Shown here: positions 52,943 through 61,940 of the stretch, piece after piece
How positions within the stretch are numbered: the stretch's first letter is position 1
Layout: the number at the start of each line of letters is the position of its first letter
NCBI GenBank assembly: GCA_937138625.1
Contig: CAKZPF010000009.1
Coordinates: 32,831 to 96,830, forward strand
Direction: 5' to 3'
Origin: an uncultured Caulobacteraceae bacterium
GTDB lineage: Bacteria > Pseudomonadota > Alphaproteobacteria > Caulobacterales > Caulobacteraceae
DNA: 64,000 nt
Made by a program: the position numbers and the translations under genes
Notes under the pieces: model-generated
Told to the model about the DNA's origin: nothing
The model's input: the letters and a program-made list of their open reading frames with translations, nothing else
The model's database searches: none

Positions 52943-54730
52943 ATGAAACCTGAACAGAATTCCAACAACACCTTGGCTTTCGTTGCCATCGCCATGGTGA
53001 TTTTGATCGGCTATCAAGTGTTCGTGGTCGACCCCGCCGCCAAAAAGCGCAAAGCTGAAGTGCAGCAAGCGGAAACGGCCCAGCAGGCCGAACCCCCGCA
53101 GGTGACACCCCCCAGCCTGGACGGCACTGCGGATTCTGTGGCAACCGCCCACCAAGCCTCCCCGTCAGCCACCCTGCCCGACCCCATCGCCATTGAAACC
53201 CCCAGTTTGCAAGGTTCGATCAATCTGTTGGGCGGACGGTTTGATGATCTGGAGCTGAAAGGCTATCGCCAGACCATTGAGCCCAATAGCCCTCTGGTGC
53301 GTCTGTTCGGTGATGGCAATGGCACAGCGCCATATTTTGCCGCTTTTGGCTGGACCGGCATTGCCGGTGCCCCCTCTGAGACCACCATCTGGCAGATCTC
53401 GGGCCCCAACCGCACCCTGACCGCGGACACCCCCGTGACCCTGACCCACAGTGCCGGCGGCCTGAGCTATGAGCGCACCATCACAGTAGATGAACAGTCG
53501 ATGTTCACCATCACCGATACGGTGACCAATGGCACCAATCAGGCCGTACAGCTGGCGCCCTTTGGTGTCATCCGACGCCAAAATGTCCCGGAGCAAGCTT
53601 TGGGCATTGCCCATGAAGGTTTTATTGGTTGGCTCGATGGGCGACTGGAGGACAAAAAATACAAAAAGATCGCCAAAAAAGGCCCGTTCAAGCAAAATTC
53701 CGAAACCGGCTGGCTGGGTCTGACGGATAAATATTGGATGGCGGCCCTGGTGCCCGATCAGTCCAAGCCCTTTGCCGCTGCGTACTCAGAAAAAAATGGC
53801 ATCTACACCGCCCGCTATGTCTCCGGGCTGCAAACCCTGGCGCCGGGCCAAAGCCTGAGCCAAACCGAACGCCTGTTTGCCGGCGCCAAAGATGTGGGCG
53901 TCATTGAAACCTATGCCGAGAGCCTGGACATCCCGCGCTTTGACTTGGCGGTGGACTGGGGCATGTTCTGGTTTTTCACCAAGCCGTTTTTCCATCTGTT
54001 GGACTTCCTGGCCAATATGACCCTCAGCTGGGGCGTGGCTGCGCCCTTTGGCATTGCGATTTTGTTGATGACGGTTCTGGTCAAATTGGTGTTTTTTCCG
54101 CTGGCCAATCAATCCTATGCCGCCATGAGCAAGATGAAAAAGGTTCAGCCCCAGGTGGATCAGCTGCGCACGCGTTACAAGGGTGATTTTGAAAAGCTGA
54201 ACAAGGAAATGATGGCGCTTTATAAGCGAGAAAAGATCAATCCCATGGCGGGCTGCCTGCCGATCTTTATCCAGATTCCTGTGTTTTTCGCGCTCTATAA
54301 GGTGCTGTTTGTTTCCCTTGAGATGCGCCACGCGCCTTTCTATGGCTGGGTCAATGATCTCTCGGCCCCTGACCCCACCAGTGTGTTCAATCTGTTTGGT
54401 CTGTTGCCGTATGACCCGACCGTGGTGCCGGTGATCGGTGGATTTTTGGCGCTGGGGGCCTGGCCATTGTTGATGGGCTGCACCATGTGGCTGCAACAAC
54501 AAATGAACCCGCCAGCCCAGGATCCTGTGCAGCGCAAAATCATGGCCTGGTTGCCGGTGATTTTCACCTTTATCATGGCACCGTTTGCGGCGGGCCTGGT
54601 GATCTACTGGACCTGGTCCAACGTCTTGTCAGTGGCCCAACAGTATTGGATCATGCGCAAATACCAAGTGGACACGCCCTTTGATAGCTTCCTGAAAAAG
54701 CTGTCGGGCAAGTCTGCGAAAGACGCCTAA
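52943..54730 (+). CDS. yidC: Membrane protein insertase YidC
   Basis: Inserts and folds inner-membrane proteins with or without Sec. The 595-residue gram-negative form has an N-terminal helix, a large periplasmic beta domain (about 60-350) and the conserved core of five helices (WGVAAPFGIAILLMTVLVKL, NPMAGCLPIFIQIPVFFALY, the conserved Arg/Lys loop KMKKVQPQ). Confidence 0.96.
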   Translation: MKPEQNSNNTLAFVAIAMVILIGYQVFVVDPAAKKRKAEVQQAETAQQAEPPQVTPPSLDGTADSVATAHQASPSATLPDPIAIETPSLQGSINLLGGRFDDLELKGYRQTIEPNSPLVRLFGDGNGTAPYFAAFGWTGIAGAPSETTIWQISGPNRTLTADTPVTLTHSAGGLSYERTITVDEQSMFTITDTVTNGTNQAVQLAPFGVIRRQNVPEQALGIAHEGFIGWLDGRLEDKKYKKIAKKGPFKQNSETGWLGLTDKYWMAALVPDQSKPFAAAYSEKNGIYTARYVSGLQTLAPGQSLSQTERLFAGAKDVGVIETYAESLDIPRFDLAVDWGMFWFFTKPFFHLLDFLANMTLSWGVAAPFGIAILLMTVLVKLVFFPLANQSYAAMSKMKKVQPQVDQLRTRYKGDFEKLNKEMMALYKREKINPMAGCLPIFIQIPVFFALYKVLFVSLEMRHAPFYGWVNDLSAPDPTSVFNLFGLLPYDPTVVPVIGGFLALGAWPLLMGCTMWLQQQMNPPAQDPVQRKIMAWLPVIFTFIMAPFAAGLVIYWTWSNVLSVAQQYWIMRKYQVDTPFDSFLKKLSGKSAKDA

Positions 54731-54734
54731 GTCC

Positions 54735-55382
54735 ATGAACCGGGAGGCTCCGGACCCCACCGAGCAGGACGGCGATTTCGCCGAAGGACGGCACCTGTTT
54801 TGCCAGCCCTGTGATTTCATGTTGGGGGTGGTCAGCTTGCAAGGCCTGCCCGAGCCCACCTTGCCCGAGGTGGCCTTTGCTGGACGATCCAATGTGGGCA
54901 AATCCAGCCTGATCAACGCCCTGACCGGCCGCAAGGGCTTGGCCAAGGCCTCGGGCACGCCAGGGCGAACGCGCGAGCTGAATTTTTTCAATCTCAATGA
55001 TCAGATTCGTTTGGTGGACCTGCCCGGTTATGGCTTTGCCCGGGCGTCTCGGGATTTGGTCAAACGTTGGCAAAATGTCGCCAATTTATATTTGCGGGGG
55101 CGGGCCAATTTGAAGCGCGTGATCTTACTGATCGATGCCCGTCATGGCCTGAAGGCCATCGACCATGAGGCCCTGGATGCCCTGGACGAGACCGCTGTCA
55201 GTACGGTGGTGGTGCTGACCAAAGCCGACAAGATCTCGAAATCCGCCCAGGCCAAGGTGCTGAAAGAGACCCAAGAGGGCCTGAAGCGGCATGTGGTGGC
55301 TTACCCCGAGGTGTTTTTGACCTCGGCGGAAAAACGTCTGGGTCTCGATGCGGTGCGCCAACACATTGCGGACCTGACCTGA
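54735..55382 (+). CDS. engB: Ribosome biogenesis GTPase EngB/YihA
   Basis: A GTPase needed for 50S assembly and division. It has 215 residues with G1 GRSNVGKSS, G3 DLPGYG and G4 TKAD intact. It lies four bases after yidC. In many alphaproteobacteria argB follows; here the nucleotidase follows with a one-base overlap. Confidence 0.95.
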   Translation: MNREAPDPTEQDGDFAEGRHLFCQPCDFMLGVVSLQGLPEPTLPEVAFAGRSNVGKSSLINALTGRKGLAKASGTPGRTRELNFFNLNDQIRLVDLPGYGFARASRDLVKRWQNVANLYLRGRANLKRVILLIDARHGLKAIDHEALDALDETAVSTVVVLTKADKISKSAQAKVLKETQEGLKRHVVAYPEVFLTSAEKRLGLDAVRQHIADLT

Positions 55383-56050
55383 TGCGGCCCACGCCCCGAG
55401 ATTTGCGGCATGTGCACCACTGGATTTTTGATCTGGATAACACCCTCTATCCGCCGGAGTGCGAGCTGTTTGCCTTGATCGATGAGCGCATGACGCGTTT
55501 CATTGCGGATCGATTGGCATTGACGGCTGACGAGGCCCTGCGACTGCAAAAGCGATATTATCACGACCATGGCACCACCCTAGCGGGGCTGATGGCCCAT
55601 CACGGTATGGACCCTCATGACTTTCTGGATTTCGTCCATGACATCAGTCTGGATCGACTGCAGGTGGATACGGATCTGGTGGCCGCCATCGCGCGTCTGC
55701 CGGGCGATGTGTATATCTTCACCAATGGCTCCCAGGGGCATGGTGAGAGGGTGTGTGCGGCCTTGGGCCTGCGCGATCATATTCAGGGCATCTTCAGCAT
55801 CGAAAGCAGTGCGTTCATCCCCAAACCCCAGCCCGAAGCCTTTGAAAGTTTTCTGGCCACCCACCCTCTGAACCCCAACCAAGCCGCCATGTTTGAAGAC
55901 TTGGCCAAAAACCTGCGCCCGGCCTATGATCTGGGTATGACCACGGTTTTGGTCGGGGATCATGCCTTGGGCAACACGGATGCCCATGTGCAATGGCGCA
56001 CGCCCCAACTGGCCCCGTTTTTACAACATTTGACCGGAGGATTGGCATGA
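55382..56050 (+). CDS. HAD-family pyrimidine 5'-nucleotidase
   Basis: This 222-residue HAD phosphatase of the Sdt1/Phm8 type has motif [16 protein letters not shown], the Ser/Thr-like TNGSQGH and the motif IV acidic residues (MFEDLAKNL). It probably dephosphorylates pyrimidine nucleotides or related metabolites. It overlaps engB by one base and dapD by four, so all three are co-translated. Confidence 0.87.
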   Translation: MRPTPRDLRHVHHWIFDLDNTLYPPECELFALIDERMTRFIADRLALTADEALRLQKRYYHDHGTTLAGLMAHHGMDPHDFLDFVHDISLDRLQVDTDLVAAIARLPGDVYIFTNGSQGHGERVCAALGLRDHIQGIFSIESSAFIPKPQPEAFESFLATHPLNPNQAAMFEDLAKNLRPAYDLGMTTVLVGDHALGNTDAHVQWRTPQLAPFLQHLTGGLA

Positions 56051-56880
56051 CCGACACCTTGAGCCTAGACACCCATCGCCAAGAGATCGAAGCCGCCTGG
56101 GAGGCCCGTGCCGGCATCACGCCCGACACCCAGGGGTCTGTACGCGACGCCATCGAGGGGGCGCTGAGCCTGTTGGATTCCGGCCACGCCCGCGTGGCCG
56201 AGCCCATAGACGGCCAATGGCACACCCATGATTGGTTGAAAAAAGCCGTTTTGCTGGCCTTTCGCCTGTGGCCGATGACCCCCATGGCGGGGTTAGGGGC
56301 CCCTGCCTTTGATAAGGTGCCGCTAAAATATAAAAACTGGCAGCAAAGTGATTTCACGGCTCAGGGGGCGCGGGTGGTGCCAGGGGCCATCGTGCGGCGC
56401 GGGGCCCATGTGGCGGCGGATGCGGTGCTGATGCCCAGCTTTGTGAACATTGGCGCCTATGTCGGCGCAGGCACCATGGTGGACACCTGGGCCACCATTG
56501 GCAGCTGCGCGCAAATTGGGTCGGGGTGTCATATCTCGGGTGGCGCGGGTATTGGTGGTGTGCTTGAGCCTTTGCAGGCCACCCCGACCATTATCGAAGA
56601 CAACTGCTTCATCGGAGCCCGCGCTGAAGTGGCCGAAGGGGTGATCGTGCGCGAAGGGGCTGTGATCGCCATGGGCACCTTCCTGTCAGCCTCGACCAAA
56701 ATCGTTGACCGTCAAACCGGCGATATTCGATACGGCGAGGTGCCGCCCTATGCGGTGGTGGTGCCAGGATCTCTGCCGGATCCCAATGGCGGCCCCAGCC
56801 TGAATTGTGCGGTGATCGTGAAAAAGGTAGATGAAAAAACCCGGTCCAAAACCGGCGTGAATGAGCTGCTGAGATATTAG
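56047..56880 (+). CDS. dapD: Tetrahydrodipicolinate N-succinyltransferase
   Basis: Catalyses the succinylation step of lysine and diaminopimelate synthesis. ATG 56047 gives 277 residues with a four-base overlap of the nucleotidase stop. The left-handed beta-helix hexapeptide repeats run about 110-210 ([33 protein letters not shown]). dapE does not follow in this window. Confidence 0.95.
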   Translation: MTDTLSLDTHRQEIEAAWEARAGITPDTQGSVRDAIEGALSLLDSGHARVAEPIDGQWHTHDWLKKAVLLAFRLWPMTPMAGLGAPAFDKVPLKYKNWQQSDFTAQGARVVPGAIVRRGAHVAADAVLMPSFVNIGAYVGAGTMVDTWATIGSCAQIGSGCHISGGAGIGGVLEPLQATPTIIEDNCFIGARAEVAEGVIVREGAVIAMGTFLSASTKIVDRQTGDIRYGEVPPYAVVVPGSLPDPNGGPSLNCAVIVKKVDEKTRSKTGVNELLRY

Positions 56881-56892
56881 GAAAACCTAATA
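56875..56892. terminator. Hairpin enclosing both stop codons of dapD and truA
   Basis: TATTAGG (56875-56881) pairs with CCTAATA (56886-56892) around AAAA. The dapD TAG is in the left arm and the truA TAG (minus strand) in the right arm. No T-run. Confidence 0.45.
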
Positions 56893-57624
56893 CGATACAC
56901 CCACCAAATAAAGACCATCTGGGGGCGCCACCACGCCACATTGCGCACGGTCCCGTGCCGCCAGCACGCGGGTCACGTCATCTGGTGTCCAGGCTCCACG
57001 ACCAACCTCAGTTAAGGTGCCCACCATCGAGCGCACCTGGCGATGCAGAAACGAGCGCGAGGCCGCAGTGACCCGAATTTCGTCGCCTAAGCGTTCCACA
57101 GACAACTCATCCAAGGTCTTTTCCGGTGATTGGGCCTGACATTGCGCATGACGAAAGGTGGTGAAGTCATGGTGCCCCACCAACCGGTCGGCCGCCGCCT
57201 GCATAGCCTCGGCATCCAAGGGGTAAGGCACCCGCCACATCAAACCATGGTTCACCGCCAGGGGCGGTTTGCGATTGCAAATCCGATACAGATACCGCCG
57301 GCCTGTGGCTGAAAAACGCGCATGGAAATCCGCATCCACCTGCTCGCAATCCACAATGGCCACAGGCTCGGGCAGCAAATGGGCATTGATGGCATCCCGC
57401 ACCGTATAGGCAGGGTAGTCCTGGTTCAGGTCCACATGCGCCACCTGCCCCAACGCATGCACGCCCGTGTCAGTCCGACCCGCCACCTGCAAGGTAACCG
57501 TTTCGCCTGACAATGCTTTGACGGCGCGTTCAACCTCACCTTGGACGGTTTTGGCATGGTCCTGACGTTGCCAGCCCTTATAGGGCCGACCATCATATTC
57601 CACCGTCAACTTATATCGGGGCAT
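56887..57624 (-). CDS. truA: tRNA pseudouridine(38-40) synthase
   Basis: Modifies uridines in the anticodon arm. It has 245 residues with the catalytic Asp in [15 protein letters not shown] and the RNA-binding [14 protein letters not shown] at the N-terminus. It overlaps the fmt stop by one base. Confidence 0.95.
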   Translation of the reverse strand: MPRYKLTVEYDGRPYKGWQRQDHAKTVQGEVERAVKALSGETVTLQVAGRTDTGVHALGQVAHVDLNQDYPAYTVRDAINAHLLPEPVAIVDCEQVDADFHARFSATGRRYLYRICNRKPPLAVNHGLMWRVPYPLDAEAMQAAADRLVGHHDFTTFRHAQCQAQSPEKTLDELSVERLGDEIRVTAASRSFLHRQVRSMVGTLTEVGRGAWTPDDVTRVLAARDRAQCGVVAPPDGLYLVGVSY

Positions 57625-58538
57625 CAGACCAGTGTCTCACCCTTGGCGATGCCATAGCCTCGCAGAAAGGTCTCGGCATCTTGGGGGGCTTTACCGGCCC
57701 GTTGCAAGGTCCGCAACCGCACCGCCCCGTCACCACAGGCAATTGTCAGGCCGTCATCCAGAACCGTTCCCGGTGCCCCGGCGCCGGTTGTAACCTCTGA
57801 CATCAGCACCTTGATACGGGTGCCCTTGTGATCAAACCAGGCCCCGGGAAACGGTGACAAGCCCCGAATATGCCCATCAACTTGCTGGGCCGGTTGGGAC
57901 CAATCAATCTGGGCTTCGGCCTTGTCGATTTTGTTGGCATAGGTCACGCCCTCTTCCGCTTGGGGTGTGGGCACCAAACTGCCACGTTCCAGGGCCGATA
58001 GCGCCGGAGGCAACAGTTTGGCCCCCAAGTGCGCTAGGGTGTCATGCAAGCTGCCGGTTGTGTCTTGGGGTGTAATGTCGATGGCTTCGGACAGCAAAAT
58101 CGGCCCCGTGTCCAAGCCCTCCTCCATCTGCATAATCTGTACGCCCGTTTGGGTATCCCCCGCCATCAGCGCCCGGTGAATGGGCGCGGCACCCCGCCAA
58201 CGGGGCAGCAGGCTAGCGTGTACATTCAAACAGCCGTATTTAGGCATGTCTAATATAGTCTTGGGCAGGATTTTTCCATAGGCCACCACCACCGCCGCAT
58301 CAAGATCAAGATCGGCAAAGGCCTGCTGGACCTCGGGATCCTTCAGGGTTTTGGGTGTGCGGACCTCCAGGCCCAATTCCCGTGCCGCCACCTCGACGGG
58401 GCACGGGCGCAGCGCTTTGCCTCGGCCGGCAGGTTTGGCGGGCTGGCAATAGACCGCCGCCACCTGATGCCCTGCCGAGACCAATGCCATCAGCGACGGC
58501 ACCGAAAAGCCCGGAGATCCCATAAAGGCCAGTTTCAT
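57624..58538 (-). CDS. fmt: Methionyl-tRNA formyltransferase
   Basis: Formylates initiator Met-tRNA. It has 304 residues with the folate site [16 protein letters not shown] and the N-terminal [12 protein letters not shown]. It is co-translated with truA. The usual upstream partner def (peptide deformylase) is not adjacent; ettA lies 20 bases upstream instead. Confidence 0.95.
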   Translation of the reverse strand: MKLAFMGSPGFSVPSLMALVSAGHQVAAVYCQPAKPAGRGKALRPCPVEVAARELGLEVRTPKTLKDPEVQQAFADLDLDAAVVVAYGKILPKTILDMPKYGCLNVHASLLPRWRGAAPIHRALMAGDTQTGVQIMQMEEGLDTGPILLSEAIDITPQDTTGSLHDTLAHLGAKLLPPALSALERGSLVPTPQAEEGVTYANKIDKAEAQIDWSQPAQQVDGHIRGLSPFPGAWFDHKGTRIKVLMSEVTTGAGAPGTVLDDGLTIACGDGAVRLRTLQRAGKAPQDAETFLRGYGIAKGETLV

Positions 58539-58558
58539 GGTCTCCGCCTCCTTGGGGG

Positions 58559-60223
58559 TTATGCGCGCTCGAATTTCTGGAATTTGATGCGTGTGGGCAG
58601 GTCCGCGTCAGGGCCCAGGCGGCGCTTTTTGTCTTCGAGGTAATCGGCGAAATTGCCCTCGAACCACTCGACATGGCTATCACCCTCAAAGGCCAGAATA
58701 TGGGTCGCCATACGGTCAAGGAAGAAACGATCGTGGCTGATGACCACAGCGCAACCGGGGAAGTCCTCAAGGCCCGCTTCGAGTGCTGACAAGGTTTCCA
58801 CATCCAGATCATTGGTTGGCTCATCCAGCAGCAGCACATTGGCGCCTTGCTTAAGCATTTTGGCCAAATGCACGCGGTTGCGTTCCCCGCCTGATAACTG
58901 ACCCACTTTTTTCTGCTGGTCCGGCCCTTTGAAATTGAAGCTTGAAACATAGGCGCGGGAGTTGATCTCACGCTTGCCGAGCTCGAGGACATCCAAGCCA
59001 CCGGAGATTTCTTCCCAAACCGTTTTGCTGTCATCCAAGCTGTCACGGGATTGGTCAACATAGCCCAGCTCGACGCTTTCCCCCAAAGTCAGGGTGCCAT
59101 TGTCGGGCTGTTCTTTGCCGGTGATCATTTTGAACAGCGTGGTTTTCCCTGCGCCGTTGGGGCCGATGATGCCGACAATGCCCCCCGCCGGCAGATTGAA
59201 GGTCAGATCCTTGATCAGAACCTTGTCACCGTAGGCCTTATTCAGGTTCTCCACTTTCAGCACATTTTGCCCCAGGCGGGTTTTGGCGAAAATATTGATC
59301 TGCGCCACGCCCAGCTGTGCGTGATCGGCCTTGGAGGCCAATTCGTCATAGGCCCGGATCCGGGCTTTGGACTTGGCTTGGCGCGCTTTGGGCGAGGAGC
59401 GGATCCATTCCAACTCGCGGGACAGGATTTTGGCGCGATTGGCGTCTTCGCGCTTTTCTTGCTCCATGCGCTTGGTTTTTTGCTCCAGCCACGCCGAATA
59501 ATTGCCCTCATAAGGGATGCCCTTGCCGCGATCGAGCTCAAGGGTCCATTCCGTCAGATTATCCAGGAAGTAGCGATCGTGGGTGATCAAAATGACGGCG
59601 CCCGCGTAATCTTTCAGGTGATGCTCGAGCCAGGCTACGCTTTCCGCATCCAGATGGTTGGTGGGCTCATCGAGCAGCAACAGGTCAGGCTTTGACAACA
59701 AAAGGCGGCACAGGGCCACACGGCGCTTTTCACCACCCGATAAATTTTCAACTCCACTGTCCGCGGGCGGGCAACGCAGGGCCTCCATGGCCATTTCGAT
59801 TTTGCTGTCGATATCCCAGGCATCCAAGGCGTCGACCTGCTCCTGCAGTGCGGTCATCTCTTCCATCAGCTCGTCGGAATAGTCCTCGGCCATTTTCATG
59901 GAGATGGCGTTGTATTGATCAAACAGCTGCTTGTCCTTCGAGCCCTCTATGACGTTTTCCCAAACGGTTTTGCTGGCATCCAGTTGCGGCTCCTGGGGCA
60001 GATAGCCCACGGTGGCCCCTTCGGCCAACATGCACTCGCCGTTGTGCTCGGTGTCAATGCCAGCCATGATTTTCAACAGTGTGGATTTCCCCGCGCCATT
60101 GACCCCCACAACACCAATTTTGGCGCCCGGGAAAAAGCTCAGCCACACATCCTCGAAGACCTTCTTCTGCCCATAGGATTTGGACAGGCCCTGCATTTGA
60201 AAAATATATTGATACGATGCCAT
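58559..60223 (-). CDS. ettA: Energy-dependent translational throttle EttA
   Basis: An ABC-F protein that binds the ribosomal E site and gates entry into elongation according to ATP level. Start 60223 has AAGGAG upstream (554 residues). It has two ABC domains (GVNGAGKST and [20 protein letters not shown] and [11 protein letters not shown]) and the arm region typical of EttA between them. No membrane segments. Confidence 0.95.
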   Translation of the reverse strand: MASYQYIFQMQGLSKSYGQKKVFEDVWLSFFPGAKIGVVGVNGAGKSTLLKIMAGIDTEHNGECMLAEGATVGYLPQEPQLDASKTVWENVIEGSKDKQLFDQYNAISMKMAEDYSDELMEEMTALQEQVDALDAWDIDSKIEMAMEALRCPPADSGVENLSGGEKRRVALCRLLLSKPDLLLLDEPTNHLDAESVAWLEHHLKDYAGAVILITHDRYFLDNLTEWTLELDRGKGIPYEGNYSAWLEQKTKRMEQEKREDANRAKILSRELEWIRSSPKARQAKSKARIRAYDELASKADHAQLGVAQINIFAKTRLGQNVLKVENLNKAYGDKVLIKDLTFNLPAGGIVGIIGPNGAGKTTLFKMITGKEQPDNGTLTLGESVELGYVDQSRDSLDDSKTVWEEISGGLDVLELGKREINSRAYVSSFNFKGPDQQKKVGQLSGGERNRVHLAKMLKQGANVLLLDEPTNDLDVETLSALEAGLEDFPGCAVVISHDRFFLDRMATHILAFEGDSHVEWFEGNFADYLEDKKRRLGPDADLPTRIKFQKFERA

Positions 60224-60389
60224 ATGATGTTCTCCTTGGCCCTTCGTATGGCGTGAAATCACGAGGATTTCAAGTCAAGCCTTTTGCACCAAAGCCCCCT
60301 TACTCTCAAGTTGCAGGACGTGAAAATACACTTTTTACGATTATCTGATACGGTGCGGAGTTTATTGACCATTGTCAGTGGAACGATCA

Positions 60390-61940
60390 ATGCCCCGTGT
60401 GCCCATTGGTATGAAAACTTATATGATCAGCGCGCTTTGCGTGGCCGTGATCTTGGGCGCAATGGTGGCCGGGGCAACTCTGGGACATCTGCCCTGGCAC
60501 ACATCCACCGAAGCCATGGTGCTAGCAGGCCTTAGCGGGCTGGCTATGGCCGCGATCGTGGTTTTAGGGCTATTGTGGTTATGCCGACGGATCGATTGCC
60601 CGGCCCATACCCTTTCAAAAAGTCTCGAGGCCATAGCGCGGGGCGAAAAAAACCTACACATCCCCAAAGGCAAGCTAAAAGAGCTCGATATCATTTCTGA
60701 TGCCGTAGACGCCTTTCAGGCCAACAGCCTGGCACGGATAGAGGCCGAAACACAGGGTGCCGTGCGCCGTGAGTTTCTAAGCTTGATGTCTCATGAGCTG
60801 CGCACACCTCTGAACGGCATGACCAGCATGGGCGAGGCCCTGCAAGCCACTGACCTGGATGAAGACCAAGCCAAAATGGTAGCAATCTTGACGGCCAGCA
60901 GCCACACCCTGCGCCATGTGGTTAAAGACATGTTTTTGTTGTCGGAACTGGAAAACGACACCTACGAGCCCCAATGGCAATCTGCAAACCTCCGCGAAAT
61001 TTTGATGCCGATTTTTATGATGGCGCAGACCATGGCCAAGGCAAAACGGATTCAGCTGAAGACAGAGATTGACCTCCCGGAAACGGTTGAATGCGATCCC
61101 TTGTCCGTTCGTCAAACACTTCACCATTTGCTGAACAATGCCATCAAATTTACGCCAGAAAACAGCGAGATCATTTGCCACATCAAAGCCGCCCCGGCCC
61201 CACAATCAATGACCTACGATCATCATCTCGTCATCACCGTCAAGGACACAGGGCCGGGCATCCCCGAGGAAATCCTGCCTCAGGTGTTTGATCTCAAGCT
61301 GCCGACCAAGGATCTTGAACACCGCCGCCATGATGGTTTGGGTTTGGGGCTCTATTTGGTGAAAATGTTTGCTGACCGCACCGAAGGCACCGTCGAGGTG
61401 GACACCACGCCTGGTCAGGGCACCACCATCACAACACGCATTGGGCTGAAGTCTGTTAAGCGCGCCAATCCCAGCACTGATGACGACGCGTTCGAATTGG
61501 CTCCCCCCGAGCGCATTTTGGTCGTCGAAGACAACGCGCAAAACCGACAAGTCCTGGGCATTATCCTCTCGCAAGTTTTGGGTGTCGAGCCCACATACGC
61601 CGAAGATGGCCGACAAGCAGTCGAAGCCTGTGAACATCAAAGCTTTGACCTGATCCTGATGGATATCAATATGCCCGTTATGGATGGCATGGAGGCTACG
61701 CGACGCATTCGCGCGCGAGAAGCCCAGCAGGGCCATGCTCGCACCCCCATCGTCGCGGTCACCGCCAACGCCATGAGCCACCATATCGCCGAGCAACTGA
61801 ATTGTGGCATGGACGCCCATGTCCCTATACCCATTGAGGCCTGTCTGCTGATGAGTGGCATCACACGCGCCATGGGATTATGCCGTAAGCGCGCCATAGA
61901 CAGTGCTCTCAACACACCAAAAACACAAAACCACGCCTAG
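60390..61940 (+). CDS. Hybrid histidine kinase with atypical receiver
   Basis: A membrane kinase, 516 residues from ATG 60390. Two helices (about 10-60) are followed by a HAMP-like linker and HisKA (FLSLMSHELRTPLNGM). The ATPase has NNAIKFTPEN, KDTGPGIPEE and HDGLGLGLYLVKMF. The C-terminal receiver (about 375-500) keeps the acidic pair VVEDN and the phospho-acceptor Asp in LILMDINMPVMDG. The conserved Lys of the KP motif is replaced by Ile (HVPIPIEACL). No Hpt domain or regulator is adjacent. Confidence 0.88.
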   Translation: MPRVPIGMKTYMISALCVAVILGAMVAGATLGHLPWHTSTEAMVLAGLSGLAMAAIVVLGLLWLCRRIDCPAHTLSKSLEAIARGEKNLHIPKGKLKELDIISDAVDAFQANSLARIEAETQGAVRREFLSLMSHELRTPLNGMTSMGEALQATDLDEDQAKMVAILTASSHTLRHVVKDMFLLSELENDTYEPQWQSANLREILMPIFMMAQTMAKAKRIQLKTEIDLPETVECDPLSVRQTLHHLLNNAIKFTPENSEIICHIKAAPAPQSMTYDHHLVITVKDTGPGIPEEILPQVFDLKLPTKDLEHRRHDGLGLGLYLVKMFADRTEGTVEVDTTPGQGTTITTRIGLKSVKRANPSTDDDAFELAPPERILVVEDNAQNRQVLGIILSQVLGVEPTYAEDGRQAVEACEHQSFDLILMDINMPVMDGMEATRRIRAREAQQGHARTPIVAVTANAMSHHIAEQLNCGMDAHVPIPIEACLLMSGITRAMGLCRKRAIDSALNTPKTQNHA

